A DNA stretch of 64,000 nucleotides from Pseudothauera rhizosphaerae (lineage in GTDB: Bacteria; Pseudomonadota; Gammaproteobacteria; Burkholderiales; Rhodocyclaceae), in the NCBI RefSeq assembly GCF_004801305.1, contig NZ_SSOD01000021.1, forward strand, positions 1-64,000. Reading direction: 5' to 3'. Every line of letters begins with the position of its first letter. Position 1 is the stretch's first letter. Shown here piece after piece: positions 1-9,530 of the stretch. The notes beneath the pieces were generated by a model that saw only the letters and a list, made by a program, of their open reading frames with translations, was not told the origin of the DNA and ran no database searches. The translations under genes were made by a program, and so were the position numbers.

Positions 1-7
1 GAGGCAG

Positions 8-71
8 GCGGGTGGCAGCTTGGGCTCCCACACGTGCTTTGCGCACCCCGGCCTGGCAGCTTGCCACCCGC
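8..71. repeat. Imperfect inverted repeat at window edge
   Basis: GCGGGTGGCA at 8-17 is the exact reverse complement of TGCCACCCGC at 62-71, giving a 10-bp stem with a 44-base loop. It lies downstream of the minus-strand mtnB stop. It may act as a transcription barrier or be part of an intergenic repeat; no gene is visible here. Confidence 0.4.
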
Positions 72-110
72 CGCTCTCACCCACGATCCTACGGGGTATC
101 GCAGACACAA

Positions 111-180
111 GCGGCCTTGGCCGCGATACGGCCTGTGGAAGAGCGACCGCCACAATCGCGGCCGAGGCCGCTCCTACAGG
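111..180. repeat. Dispersed palindromic intergenic repeat
   Basis: Two arms built on GCGGCC(T/G)(T/A)GGCCGCGAT face each other, at about 111-127 and 155-180. The second arm ends in CTCCTACAG. The general form 'TGTAGGAGCGGCC..GGCCGCGA' is a familiar short intergenic repeat in GC-rich beta- and gammaproteobacteria. The block starts just past the end of mtnB and has no coding potential that I recognise. Confidence 0.5.
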
Positions 181-183
181 CGG

Positions 184-846
184 TCAGCTCCGGTCCCGAT
201 CCTGGGGCTGCCCGTACCAACTGAAACGCTCCGTCACCTCGGCCATTTCCGCGTCGGACAGCAGCACCGGTTCGCCCAGTTGCAGGGCGCGCCAGTACTG
301 TTCGCACAGCATTTCGAACTCGATGGCCAGCATCAGCGCGTGGGCGCTGTCGCGGCCGAACACCACCATGCCGTGGTTGGCGAGCAGGCAGGCGCGGCGG
401 TCCCGGAGGGCGGCCAGCGCCAGGTCGGAGAGCGCCTGGGTGCCGAAGGTGGCGTAGCCGGCGCAGCGCACCGTGGGGCCGCCGAAGCGGGCGATCATGT
501 AATGGAAGGGCGGAATCTCCGTCCGCCGGCAGGCCAGCGCGGTGGCGAAGGGCGGGTGGGCGTGGACGATGGCGCCGGCCTCCGGGCGGGCGGCGTAGAT
601 GTCATGGTGCAGCCGCCATTCGGAGGAGGGCGCACGCACGCCCTGCGGTGTGCCGTCGGGCGCCATGACCACCATGTCGGCGGCGGTGCAGGCTTCGGCC
701 GGCAGGCCGGTGGGGGTGATCAGGTAGCTGCCGTCCGTGCCCAGACGCAGGCTGGCGTTGCCGGTGGTGCCCACGCTCAGGCGCTCCGCGCCCAGCACGC
801 GGACGGTGGCGAGCAGGGCTTCGCGCTGCGGGAGGTTGGCGTCCAT
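184..846 (-). CDS. mtnB: Methylthioribulose-1-phosphate dehydratase (class II aldolase family)
   Basis: Predicted to dehydrate 5-methylthioribulose-1-phosphate in the cytoplasmic methionine salvage pathway. The 220-residue product has the class II aldolase/adducin fold: a TGN..L phosphate-binding start (about residue 28), zinc-ligand histidines in HAH (95 and 97) and a third in NHG (158). Length fits MtnB. The family also contains fuculose- and ribulose-phosphate aldolases, but the position directly after mtnA settles the assignment. The ATG shares its A with the mtnA stop (TGATG), so the two are translationally coupled. No mtnC or mtnD follows before the window edge. Confidence 0.88.
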   Translation of the reverse strand: MDANLPQREALLATVRVLGAERLSVGTTGNASLRLGTDGSYLITPTGLPAEACTAADMVVMAPDGTPQGVRAPSSEWRLHHDIYAARPEAGAIVHAHPPFATALACRRTEIPPFHYMIARFGGPTVRCAGYATFGTQALSDLALAALRDRRACLLANHGMVVFGRDSAHALMLAIEFEMLCEQYWRALQLGEPVLLSDAEMAEVTERFSWYGQPQDRDRS

Positions 847-1922
847 CAGGCCGGTACTTCCGCGGCCGGGAAGAGTTCGCGCAGTGCGCCCGGGGCGGCG
901 ATGCCGCGCTCGGTGACGATGCCTCGGATCAGCCGGGCGGGGGTCACGTCGAAGGCCGGGTTGATCGCCGGCGTGTCGTCCGGCACCTGGCGCAGGCTCT
1001 GCAGCCGGCCGTCCGCGTCCAGGCCGCTCACGCAGCGCACTTCGTCCGCGTCCCGGTCCTCGATGGGGATCGCCGCGCCGGCAGGGCAGGCGAAATCCAG
1101 CGTGGAGAAGGGCGCGGCGATGTAGAACGGCACGCCGGCATCCTGCGCCGCGAGCGCTTTGAGATAGGTGCCCACCTTGTTGGCGGTGTCGCCGTTGGCG
1201 GCTACCCGGTCTGCGCCGGTGATCACCAGGTCGGCCTCGCCCCGGGCGAGCAGGATGCCCGCCGCGTTGTCGGCGATCAGGCTGTGGGACACGCCCGCTG
1301 CACGCAGTTCCCAGGCGGTGAGCAGGCCCTGGTTGCGCGGGCGGGTTTCGGATACCAGCACGTGCACCGGGATGCCGCGCTCGTGGGCCGCGTACACCGG
1401 CGCCAGCGCGGTGCCGGCGCCGCAGGTGGCGAGCCAGCCGGCGTTGCAGTGGGTCATCACACGCACCGGGCCGGGCCGTCGCGCGGCGATCTCCTCGATC
1501 AGTGCCAGGCCGTGGCGGCCGATGGCGGCGCAGGTTTCCATGTCCTGCAGGCGGATCGCCTCGGCTTCCAGCCACGCCGCCTCGGCGCGGGCGGCCGGTG
1601 CCAGCGGCAGCAGGCGCGCGCCCATGCGGCCCAGCGCCCAGTGCAGGTTGACCGCCGTCGGACGCGTGGCGGCCAGGGTGCCCAGGGCCTGCTCCAGCGC
1701 CCGGTTGCCGCTGTCGTGGGTCATGGCGATGGCCACGCCATAGGCGGCGGTGGCGCCGATCAGCGGCGCGCCGCGCACCTGCATGCTGCGGATGGCGTGG
1801 GCCACTTCGTCGAGGGTCGCCAGACGGCGCAGTTCGGTACGGTGGGGCAGCAGGGTCTGGTCGAGGACGACGGCGCCGTCGCGGTCGCGGCGGATGGTGG
1901 AGATGGGCTGGGTGAAGGTCAT
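846..1922 (-). CDS. mtnA: S-methyl-5-thioribose-1-phosphate isomerase
   Basis: Converts the ring form of methylthioribose-1-phosphate to methylthioribulose-1-phosphate, the first committed isomerisation of methionine salvage. The 358-residue protein belongs to the eIF2B-alpha-like superfamily. It carries the family's early RGAPLIGA segment (about 50-57), the catalytic cysteine in THCN (Cys159) and the catalytic aspartate in ITGADR (Asp238), followed by NKVGTY. I chose the ATG at 1922 (MTFTQP). A longer reading to 2021 would run through the intergenic space towards the divergent aminotransferase and shows no homology-like sequence. It forms an operon with mtnB. Confidence 0.93.
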   Translation of the reverse strand: MTFTQPISTIRRDRDGAVVLDQTLLPHRTELRRLATLDEVAHAIRSMQVRGAPLIGATAAYGVAIAMTHDSGNRALEQALGTLAATRPTAVNLHWALGRMGARLLPLAPAARAEAAWLEAEAIRLQDMETCAAIGRHGLALIEEIAARRPGPVRVMTHCNAGWLATCGAGTALAPVYAAHERGIPVHVLVSETRPRNQGLLTAWELRAAGVSHSLIADNAAGILLARGEADLVITGADRVAANGDTANKVGTYLKALAAQDAGVPFYIAAPFSTLDFACPAGAAIPIEDRDADEVRCVSGLDADGRLQSLRQVPDDTPAINPAFDVTPARLIRGIVTERGIAAPGALRELFPAAEVPA

Positions 1923-2056
1923 GCGGACGATTCTATCAATTGCGGCGGGCGGGGGGCCGTGCCGGAGCACGGGTCTGCCCGGAGCGGGCGGCCATTTCCA
2001 AAGGCGCGCGGGCTCTGCCACAATCGATCGTCGCCGTTCCCGCCGGTTCCGCCGCC

Positions 2057-3214
2057 ATGCCCAGCTTTCCCGCCCCCATCGTCTCCCGCCTGCCCACGGT
2101 GGGCACCACCATCTTCACGGTGATGTCGCGCCTGGCCCAGGAGTGCGGGGCCATCAACCTGTCCCAGGGCTTCCCGGATTTCAACGCGGAGGACCTGCTG
2201 TTCGAGCGCGTCGCCCACTGGATGCGGGCGGGCATGAACCAGTACCCGCCCATGGCTGGCGTGCCGGCGCTGCGCGAGGCCATCGCGGGCAAGGTGGAGG
2301 CTCTGTATGGCACCGCCTACGACGTGGACGGCGAGATCACCGTGACCGCCGGCGCCACCCAGGCGCTGTTCACCGCGGTGGCGGCGCTGGTGCACCCGGG
2401 CGACGAGGTGATCGTCTTTGAGCCGGTGTACGACTCCTACGCCCCGGCCATCGAACTGCAGGATGGCAAGGTGGTGCGCATTGCGCTGTCCGCGCCGGAC
2501 TACCGGCCCGACTGGGCGGCGGTGGCGGCGGCCATCACGCCGCGCACCCGCATGATCATGATCAATTCGCCCCACAACCCCACCGCCACGGTGTGGAGCG
2601 CGGACGACATGGCCAGTCTCGCGGCGCTGACCCGCGGCACGGGCATCGTGGTGGTCTCCGACGAGGTGTACGAGCACATCGTGTTCGACGGCGCGCGCCA
2701 CGAGAGCTGCGCCCGCCACCCGGAACTGGCGGCGCGCAGCCTCATCGTCTCCAGCTTCGGCAAGACCTACCACATCACCGGCTGGAAGGTCGGCTACGTG
2801 GTCGGCCCGCGCGAGCTGATGGCCGAATTCCGCAAGGTGCACCAGTTCAACGTGTTCACCGTGAACGCCCCGGTGCAGTACGCCCTGGCGGACTACATGG
2901 CCGACGCCGGCCGCCACCTGGGGCTGGCGGCCTTCTACCAGGCCAAGCGCGATTTCTTCCGCGACGCGCTGGCCGGCTCGCGCTTCGAAGTGCTGCCCTC
3001 GCGCGGCACCTATGTCCAGCTCGCGCGCTACCACGCTATTTCGGACGAGCCCGACGCCGCCTTCTGCGACCGCCTCACGCGGGAGGTGGGCGTGGCGGCG
3101 ATTCCCGTGTCCGCCTTCTTCGCCGACGGGCGCGACGAACGCGTGGTGCGTTTCTGCTTCGCCAAGAACGAGGATACGCTGGCGCGGGCCTGCGAGCGGC
3201 TGCGCGGGGTGTAG
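2057..3214 (+). CDS. PLP-dependent aminotransferase, methionine type (YbdL/MtnE-like)
   Basis: Class I/II aminotransferase of 385 residues. Visible landmarks are NLSQGFPDF (34-42), the NQYPPM substrate loop (61-66), SPHNPT (about 171-176), SDEVYEH (201-207) and the PLP-binding lysine in SSFGKTYH (Lys236). The SQGFPDF signature is typical of methionine- or kynurenine-oxoglutarate aminotransferases. It lies divergently 134 bp from mtnA, and the last step of methionine salvage is transamination of 4-methylthio-2-oxobutanoate, so that is the likely role. The substrate is inferred from context. The upstream in-frame extension from 1940 overlaps the intergenic region and was not used. Confidence 0.87.
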   Translation: MPSFPAPIVSRLPTVGTTIFTVMSRLAQECGAINLSQGFPDFNAEDLLFERVAHWMRAGMNQYPPMAGVPALREAIAGKVEALYGTAYDVDGEITVTAGATQALFTAVAALVHPGDEVIVFEPVYDSYAPAIELQDGKVVRIALSAPDYRPDWAAVAAAITPRTRMIMINSPHNPTATVWSADDMASLAALTRGTGIVVVSDEVYEHIVFDGARHESCARHPELAARSLIVSSFGKTYHITGWKVGYVVGPRELMAEFRKVHQFNVFTVNAPVQYALADYMADAGRHLGLAAFYQAKRDFFRDALAGSRFEVLPSRGTYVQLARYHAISDEPDAAFCDRLTREVGVAAIPVSAFFADGRDERVVRFCFAKNEDTLARACERLRGV

Positions 3215-3274
3215 GGCCGGCTTGCCGGCGTGCTAAACTGCGCCGGCTCATTCTTCCCTGCTCCGCCTGTCGCC

Positions 3275-3511
3275 GTGCGCAATCTGCTGCTTTTCATTCT
3301 CGTCGTGATCGTCGTCTGGTGGGCGCGGCGCGCGCTGCAGAAGCTGCGCGCACCGGGGCGCGGTAACGGCCCGGCGCGCGAGCAGGTGCCGGAACGCATG
3401 CTGGCCTGCGACCACTGCGGCGTGCTCGTGCCGGAAAGCGAAGGCGTACGCGAAGGCGACGCCTTCTTCTGCAGCGAAGCGCACCGCCAACTGGGTGCCA
3501 GGCGTCCCTGA
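3275..3511 (+). CDS. PP0621-type small membrane protein with zinc-ribbon tail
   Basis: Short protein of 78 residues. A hydrophobic N-terminal segment (RNLLLFILVVIVVWWARR) is followed by a polar linker and a C-terminal CDHCG...FCSEAH cluster with two CxxC-like cysteine pairs, which should bind zinc. I chose the GTG at 3275 because the upstream reading to 3230 adds sequence with no clear ribosome-binding site. The stop is immediately followed by the pilS ATG, so it is probably co-transcribed with pilS-pilR. Conserved proteins of this kind often precede pilS in betaproteobacteria, but their function is unknown. Confidence 0.72.
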   Translation: MRNLLLFILVVIVVWWARRALQKLRAPGRGNGPAREQVPERMLACDHCGVLVPESEGVREGDAFFCSEAHRQLGARRP

Positions 3512-5058
3512 ATGAGCGAGAGGACGCTCGATGGAGGGCTGGACCAGGCCCGCCGTTCCTCGCTGCGCTACCTCAACCTGTTCCGCCTGATCCTGGCCGG
3601 GCTGTTCCTCGCCGCCGGCCGGGAGATGAACCTGGGCGGCGCCGCGCCGAACGCTTTCGTCGCAGTCTCCGCGGCCTATCTCGGCGCCGTGCTGCTGCTG
3701 GGCTTTCCCGACGCGGTGCGGCGCATCGGCTTCAACCGCATCGTCAACCTGCAGGGCATTATCGACATCGTGGCACTGGCCGCGATGATGTGGGCCAGCG
3801 GCGGCTACCGCAGCGGCATGCCGGTGCTGATGATGGCGGTGCTGGCCGGCTCCGGCCTGGTGTCGCGCGAACGCACGGTGCTGTTCCACGCCGCGCTCGC
3901 CACCGTACTGGTGCTGTCGGACAACGTCTGGCGTTCCCTGAGCGGCGGCACGCCGGGCGACTTCTTCCAGGTCGGCATGGCGTGCATGGGCTTCTTCGTC
4001 ATCGCCATCGTCGCGCGCCTGCTCGCCCGCCGCGCCCAGGCCAACGAATCCCTCGCCGCCAGCCGCGCCGCCGAACTCGCCAACCAGCAGGCCATCAACG
4101 AGCGCATCATCCGCGACATGCAGGACGGCGTGATCGTGCTGGGGGCCGACGGGTACGTCCGCCACGCCAACCCGCGCGCCTCCGAACTGCTGGGCGTGGC
4201 GCTGGCCGAAGGCACCGCCCTGGCAGAGGCCGAGCCTGGCCTGGCCGCCTGCCTGCTCGACGGTACCTGCGGCAGCAGCGGCCTGCGCCGCCTCGGGCGG
4301 ACCGGGCGCAGCGTGCGCTGCCGGGCCATGGGCGCCGGCGGCGAGGGAGGCGACACGGTGATCTACCTGACCGACTACGACGAGATCCAGCGCCAGATCC
4401 AGCAGCTCAAGCTGGCCGCACTGGGGCGGCTCACCGCCAGCATGGCGCACGAGATCCGCAACCCGCTTTCCGCCGTGTCCCAGGCTGCCGAACTGCTGGA
4501 GGAAGAAAAGCGCGGCGACATGCAGGCGCGCCTGATCCGCATCATCAACGACAACGCGCGCCGCATCGAGAACATGGTGCGCGACGTGCTCGCCCTCGGC
4601 CGGCGCGACGAGGTGATGCCGGACGCCATCGCGCTGCGCGAATTCACCGTCGCCCTGGTCGAGGAATCCTGCCTGGGCAAGGACGAGGAGCGCCAGGTCT
4701 ACCGCGTCGAGATCGCCCCCTCCCTCACCTTCGCCGCGGACCGCTCCCACCTGCACCAGATTCTCGCCAACCTGCTCGTCAACGCCCGCCGCTACTGCAG
4801 CGGCAGCCCGGGCGCGGTCCACGTGTATGCCGAAGAGCCCGAGCCGGGCGCAGTGGCCCTGCACGTGGCCGACGACGGTCCCGGCATCGCCGAAAGCGAT
4901 CGCGCCAAAATCTTCGAACCGTTCTTCACCTCCCATCCCAAGGGAACCGGGCTGGGCCTGTACATCGCCCGCGAACTCGCCGAAGCCAACGGCGCCGTGC
5001 TCGACCTTGCCGCGAGCAATACCGGCGCCCACTTCGTCCTGGCAGGCCGGAGCAAGCC

Positions 5059-5062
<4 letters not shown>
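3512..5062 (+). CDS. pilS: Type IV pilus sensor histidine kinase PilS
   Basis: Membrane histidine kinase, 516 residues, that would phosphorylate PilR to control pilin transcription. The first ~170 residues hold about six hydrophobic segments, the PilS sensor arrangement. A PAS-like domain follows (about 195-290), then the H-box MAHEIRNPLS (His313), an N-box NLLVNARRY (about 420), the G1 box ADDGPGI and a G2 box KGTGLGLYIA (about 485). PilS senses pilin levels in the membrane in Pseudomonas; that this holds here is inference. The stop overlaps the pilR start by four bases (ATGA). Confidence 0.93.
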
Positions 5063-6423
<1,361 letters not shown>

Positions 6424-6437
6424 TACGGGAAAGCGCT

Positions 6438-6476
6438 CGTGGCCCGGATGGGGCGCAGCCTAATCCGGGAGCGGCC
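6438..6476. repeat. Partial copy of GTAGCCCGGAT-type repeat
   Basis: TGGCCCGGATGGGGCGCAGC and AATCCGGGAGC resemble the arms of the repeat seen more completely at 23207-23322 and 23759-23849. It lies directly after the pilR stop and may serve as an attenuating hairpin. Confidence 0.4.
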
Positions 6477-6481
6477 GAGGG

Positions 6482-6821
6482 TTGAATTACCTCAGGGCAA
6501 TGCTCGCAGACCTTCGTAGCGACGTGCTCTGCGTCGGCTACCTCACCGCGGATATCTCCGCGGGTGCCGCCCCATCAGCGCTACGGTCCCCGTCGCGGCT
6601 ATGTGGACCTGGAAGGCCGGCGCATCGACATCCGTGCCGGCATCCACACCATCGCCGGCTACTCCGCCCACGCCGACCAGCGGAACCTGGTCCGCTTCAT
6701 CACCCATATGCGGCACTGGCCGGCGGAAGTCCGGCTGGTTCATGGAGAACCCGCTGCCCATCATGCGCTGGCAGCAGTTATATCCGAAGCCAGCGGCGGC
6801 CAAGTACGGTGTTGGGTTTGA
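6482..6821 (+). pseudogene. C-terminal remnant of an MBL-fold RNA exonuclease, frameshifted
   Basis: Two overlapping frames carry adjoining pieces of the RMMBL end of a metallo-beta-lactamase-fold exonuclease. The first (6482 to about 6545) reads NYLRAMLADLRSDVLCVGY. The second (6564-6821) reads QRYGPRRGYVDLEGRRIDI and then AGYSAHADQ and LVHGEP, which are hallmark motifs of the family. A frameshift near 6545-6565 separates them. The N-terminal two-thirds, including the HxHxDH metal site, is absent between pilR and this point, so the gene is dead. Confidence 0.75.
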
Positions 6822-6935
6822 GAGGGGCAGCGAGCACCCGTCCCGAACCACTGTCGGACGCGCATCCAGATTGCCTGGTAGTCTCCTGGCTGCAATAATG
6901 CTCGCCAGTTCCTCGGCTATTCTCTTGTACAGACC

Positions 6936-7133
6936 ATGCGACTCTCTGCCGATCAGCGACAACGGATTCGACGCGCTGCCGCCCGCACTCTCGGCGGTTC
7001 AGCTGCTGTCCGCGTGGTTCGATCGCACCAGGACGATAGTGCCCATCGAGATAGCCTGGACGTGTTAGGGGAACTGGATGGAGCGCCGGCCGAACTGCTC
7101 GACCTCGTGTCGGGCGCGTGCAGGACACCATGA
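6936..7133 (+). pseudogene. Decayed MNT-type nucleotidyltransferase (antitoxin-like)
   Basis: The 65-codon frame reads MRLSADQRQRIRRAAARTLG, then AAVRVVRSHQDDSAHRDSLDVLGELDGAPAELLDLVSG. This parallels minimal nucleotidyltransferases (start, helix, V.LFGSR.D..A...D.DLL, then a partner-binding helix), but the catalytic GSRxDxxxxxxDIDL segment is eroded: RSH replaces GSR and DSLDV replaces DIDL. It sits directly upstream of a HEPN-like frame, the usual order in MNT-HEPN pairs. The assignment is by pattern recognition only. Confidence 0.55.
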
Positions 7134-7450
7134 TGGATAAGCTCCTGCGCATCTTTCTGGCCGCGGCCGGTCAGCGGGCCGGACATGCGCTCAACAACCC
7201 TAACCTGGCCCAACGTTTTGGCTTTGTAGCCGCCCAAGACGCGTGGATGGGCATGCGCCGACTGCGTAACCGCTTGGTGCACGACTACGTCGCAAATCCT
7301 GCTGAACCAGCTACAGCACTTGCCAAGGCGCGCGAATTTGATTGTCAGTCACGTTGTCACCTTGGACTACGCTACAAAGAATTTGCCGCACGGAACGCAT
7401 GCATGATCGAGCCCTGCTCCGTTGGCAGCAATGGGATCCATCCTTTTTAG
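7118..7450 (+). pseudogene. HEPN-domain protein, probably degraded partner of MNT
   Basis: The 110-codon frame contains DKLLRIFLAAAGQR...AQRFGFVAAQDAWMGMRRL then RNRLVHDYV, matching the HEPN (HI0074-like/DUF86) layout with the RX4-6H motif retained as RNRLVH. Similarity fades after about codon 70 (ALAKAREF). The remainder reads like out-of-frame sequence, suggesting a frameshift near 7340. HEPN RX4-6H proteins are RNases neutralised by MNT partners in type VII toxin-antitoxin systems. With the MNT partner eroded, this locus is probably inactive, though the motif survives. Confidence 0.55.
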
Positions 7451-7489
7451 GACTCTTGATCGTTCTATAGGTAGAGCCCTCTGCAACGC

Positions 7490-8269
7490 ATGATCTCTAA
7501 TTTCACAACGCACCGTTATCTGCTCGGCCAACTGATCCTGCGCGATGTGCTGTTACGCTACCGCGGCGCCATGTTCGGCATATTGTGGATATTCCTGAGT
7601 CCGTTGTTGATGCTCGCGATCTTCGCGTTCGTCTTCGGGCATATTTTCCAAAGCAGATGGCCCGAGCAACCGGAAGGGTTGCCTTTCTGGCTGCTGCTTT
7701 ATTCTGGGCTGATCGTATTCAATATCTTCGGCGAGGCCGTCTCCCGATCCCCGACAGCCGTACGGGCGTATCCGAGTTACGTGAAGAAGATCATCTTCCC
7801 GGTGTACCTGCTACCCCTTGTGCCGCTCGGAACTTGCCTGATTCATGCCGGATTAAATTTATTAATTCTTGTAGCAGCGCTGGCCTGGACGGGACATCTT
7901 TCGAGCGGCATCCTGCTCGCCCCTTTGTTAATTCTACCCGTCCTGCTTTTTGCTACCGGCCTTTCGTGGTTTCTGTCCGCTTGGGGTGTGTTCATCAAGG
8001 ACATGACCCAGATCGTGCCCTTGTTCGTGCAGATGACTTTTTTTCTTTCGCCTGTTTTGTATCCCGTTTCGGTCGTGCCCCCCGCTTTGCGTCCCCTGTA
8101 CGAATACAATCCGTTGGGTGCGGTCATCGAGGCGATTCGGGCAGCAGTCTTCGGTATGCATATCTCCTGGGTTCCATGGATCGTATCTTTGATCAGCGGA
8201 TCGATTGCCGCAGTGCTCGGTCTTGCGTTTTTCATGCATAGCCGCGATGAATTTGCTGACGCTCTCTGA
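7490..8269 (+). CDS. wzm: ABC-2 polysaccharide/O-antigen export permease (Wzm)
   Basis: Integral membrane protein of 259 residues that would move an undecaprenyl-linked glycan across the inner membrane. It opens with HRYLLGQLILRDVLLRYRG, the amphipathic entry helix typical of Wzm/TagG permeases. Five or six hydrophobic segments follow and MTFFLSPVLYPVS precedes the last pair. The stop overlaps the ATPase gene start by 23 bp, so the two subunits are co-translated. It is the first gene of the glycan island, after the decayed region. The exact glycan (O-antigen, capsule or pilus-linked) cannot be told from sequence. Confidence 0.9.
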   Translation: MISNFTTHRYLLGQLILRDVLLRYRGAMFGILWIFLSPLLMLAIFAFVFGHIFQSRWPEQPEGLPFWLLLYSGLIVFNIFGEAVSRSPTAVRAYPSYVKKIIFPVYLLPLVPLGTCLIHAGLNLLILVAALAWTGHLSSGILLAPLLILPVLLFATGLSWFLSAWGVFIKDMTQIVPLFVQMTFFLSPVLYPVSVVPPALRPLYEYNPLGAVIEAIRAAVFGMHISWVPWIVSLISGSIAAVLGLAFFMHSRDEFADAL

Positions 8270-9524
8270 CAATATAGTCATCTCGGCACGGAATCTAACC
8301 AAGACTTATCGACTCTTCGATGGTCCCGGTGATCGCATCAAACAATTTCTGAGCCTCGGCTTAAGAAAATATCACAGCGAGTTTACTGCGCTGAATGACG
8401 TATCTTTTGATATTCGAAAAGGTGAGACGGTTGGTGTTGTTGGCCGGAACGGTTCTGGTAAAAGCACGCTGTTGCAGTTGGTTTGCGGTATTCTGAAGCC
8501 TACCTCCGGGTCGATCACCGTGAATGGGCGTGTTGCAGCGTTGCTGGAGTTGGGTGCGGGTTTTAACCCGGAGTTTACTGGAAGAGAGAACGTTTACTTT
8601 CAAGGTGCCCTGATGGGTTTTTCGATGGCGCAAATGGAGGAGCGTTTTGAAGCCATTGCCACTTTTGCAGGCATAGGACGTTTTATTGACCAACCTGTTC
8701 GCGTTTACTCCAGCGGGATGTTCGTCCGGCTTGCGTTTGCCACTGTAATTCACTCGGATGCCGATATTCTTATGGTTGACGAGGCGCTTGCCGTGGGAGA
8801 TGAGAGTTTTCAAAGAAAGTGCTTTGAGCGGATCGAAGAGATCCTTGATCAAAAGAAGATGGTTATCTTCTTCGTTAGCCATAATATCAGGCAGATCGAA
8901 CGGATCTGCTCACAGGTGTTTTGGCTCGACCAGGGCAGCTTGCGTCTTGGCGGAAAGTCGAACGATGTATGCAATGCGTACCATAATGAGATCATCAAGG
9001 ATGTGCACGCACAGCAGGTAGAGCGGAGCGGGGCATATAATTGTACGGCTTCTGGTGAGATTGACGTTATCGACATATCGATGTCACATGCCGATACGAG
9101 CGATTGTGTTGACGAAGTCGTCATGCACGGTAGCGCGGTTGTGAGTATCAGGTTTCGCTGCCATATACCTGTGACGTCCTTGGACGTAATTGTCGGATTT
9201 CATACTGCAGATTCAGTGTATGTTGTGTCGACAAGCTCGTCAGCAGTTCTCGGTCAATCCCGTGATTTCGAGGTAGGTGAGCACATCGTGGAATGCACTG
9301 TTCCAGACATGGTCCTGACTCCCGGCGTATACTATGTTCGTCTCGCTTTCTTGGATGGCTACCGCAGGAACATCTGGGACGGACATCGGCTGCATGCTTT
9401 CAGGGTTGTGGCAGATTCAGCGGTTAACGTCATGCGGATGCCGCAGCTAAGCCTTGTTGACATACCTTTTCAGTGGTCTTTTAAAGACCCTATGAGTGTC
9501 CCCAAAGAAAATTTCCAAGTGTAG
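8247..9524 (+). CDS. wzt: ABC exporter ATPase with C-terminal glycan-binding domain (Wzt)
   Basis: ATPase of 425 residues partnering the upstream permease. Walker A is GRNGSGKS (66-73), the signature YSSGM is at 154-158 and Walker B ILMVDEA at 174-180. A ~170-residue C-terminal extension (from about 255) is beta-rich and resembles Wzt-C. In characterised O-antigen exporters this domain reads the methyl or phosphomethyl cap on the finished chain. I chose ATG 8247 (MNLLTLSDN), which overlaps the permease end; the longer 8205 start lies deep in it. Codon use is visibly AT-richer than in the flanking housekeeping genes. Confidence 0.9.
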   Translation: MNLLTLSDNIVISARNLTKTYRLFDGPGDRIKQFLSLGLRKYHSEFTALNDVSFDIRKGETVGVVGRNGSGKSTLLQLVCGILKPTSGSITVNGRVAALLELGAGFNPEFTGRENVYFQGALMGFSMAQMEERFEAIATFAGIGRFIDQPVRVYSSGMFVRLAFATVIHSDADILMVDEALAVGDESFQRKCFERIEEILDQKKMVIFFVSHNIRQIERICSQVFWLDQGSLRLGGKSNDVCNAYHNEIIKDVHAQQVERSGAYNCTASGEIDVIDISMSHADTSDCVDEVVMHGSAVVSIRFRCHIPVTSLDVIVGFHTADSVYVVSTSSSAVLGQSRDFEVGEHIVECTVPDMVLTPGVYYVRLAFLDGYRRNIWDGHRLHAFRVVADSAVNVMRMPQLSLVDIPFQWSFKDPMSVPKENFQV

Positions 9525-9530
9525 CTGATT

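Noticed and set aside
3790-5058. Extension of the pilR frame upstream to 3790
   Set aside because: The upstream part is an Arg/Pro-rich shadow of pilS. The receiver domain starts right after ATG 5059, which overlaps the pilS stop.
6543-6962. 139-codon minus-strand frame over the decayed region
   Set aside because: It crosses the exonuclease and MNT remnants on the antisense strand and shows no motif of its own.
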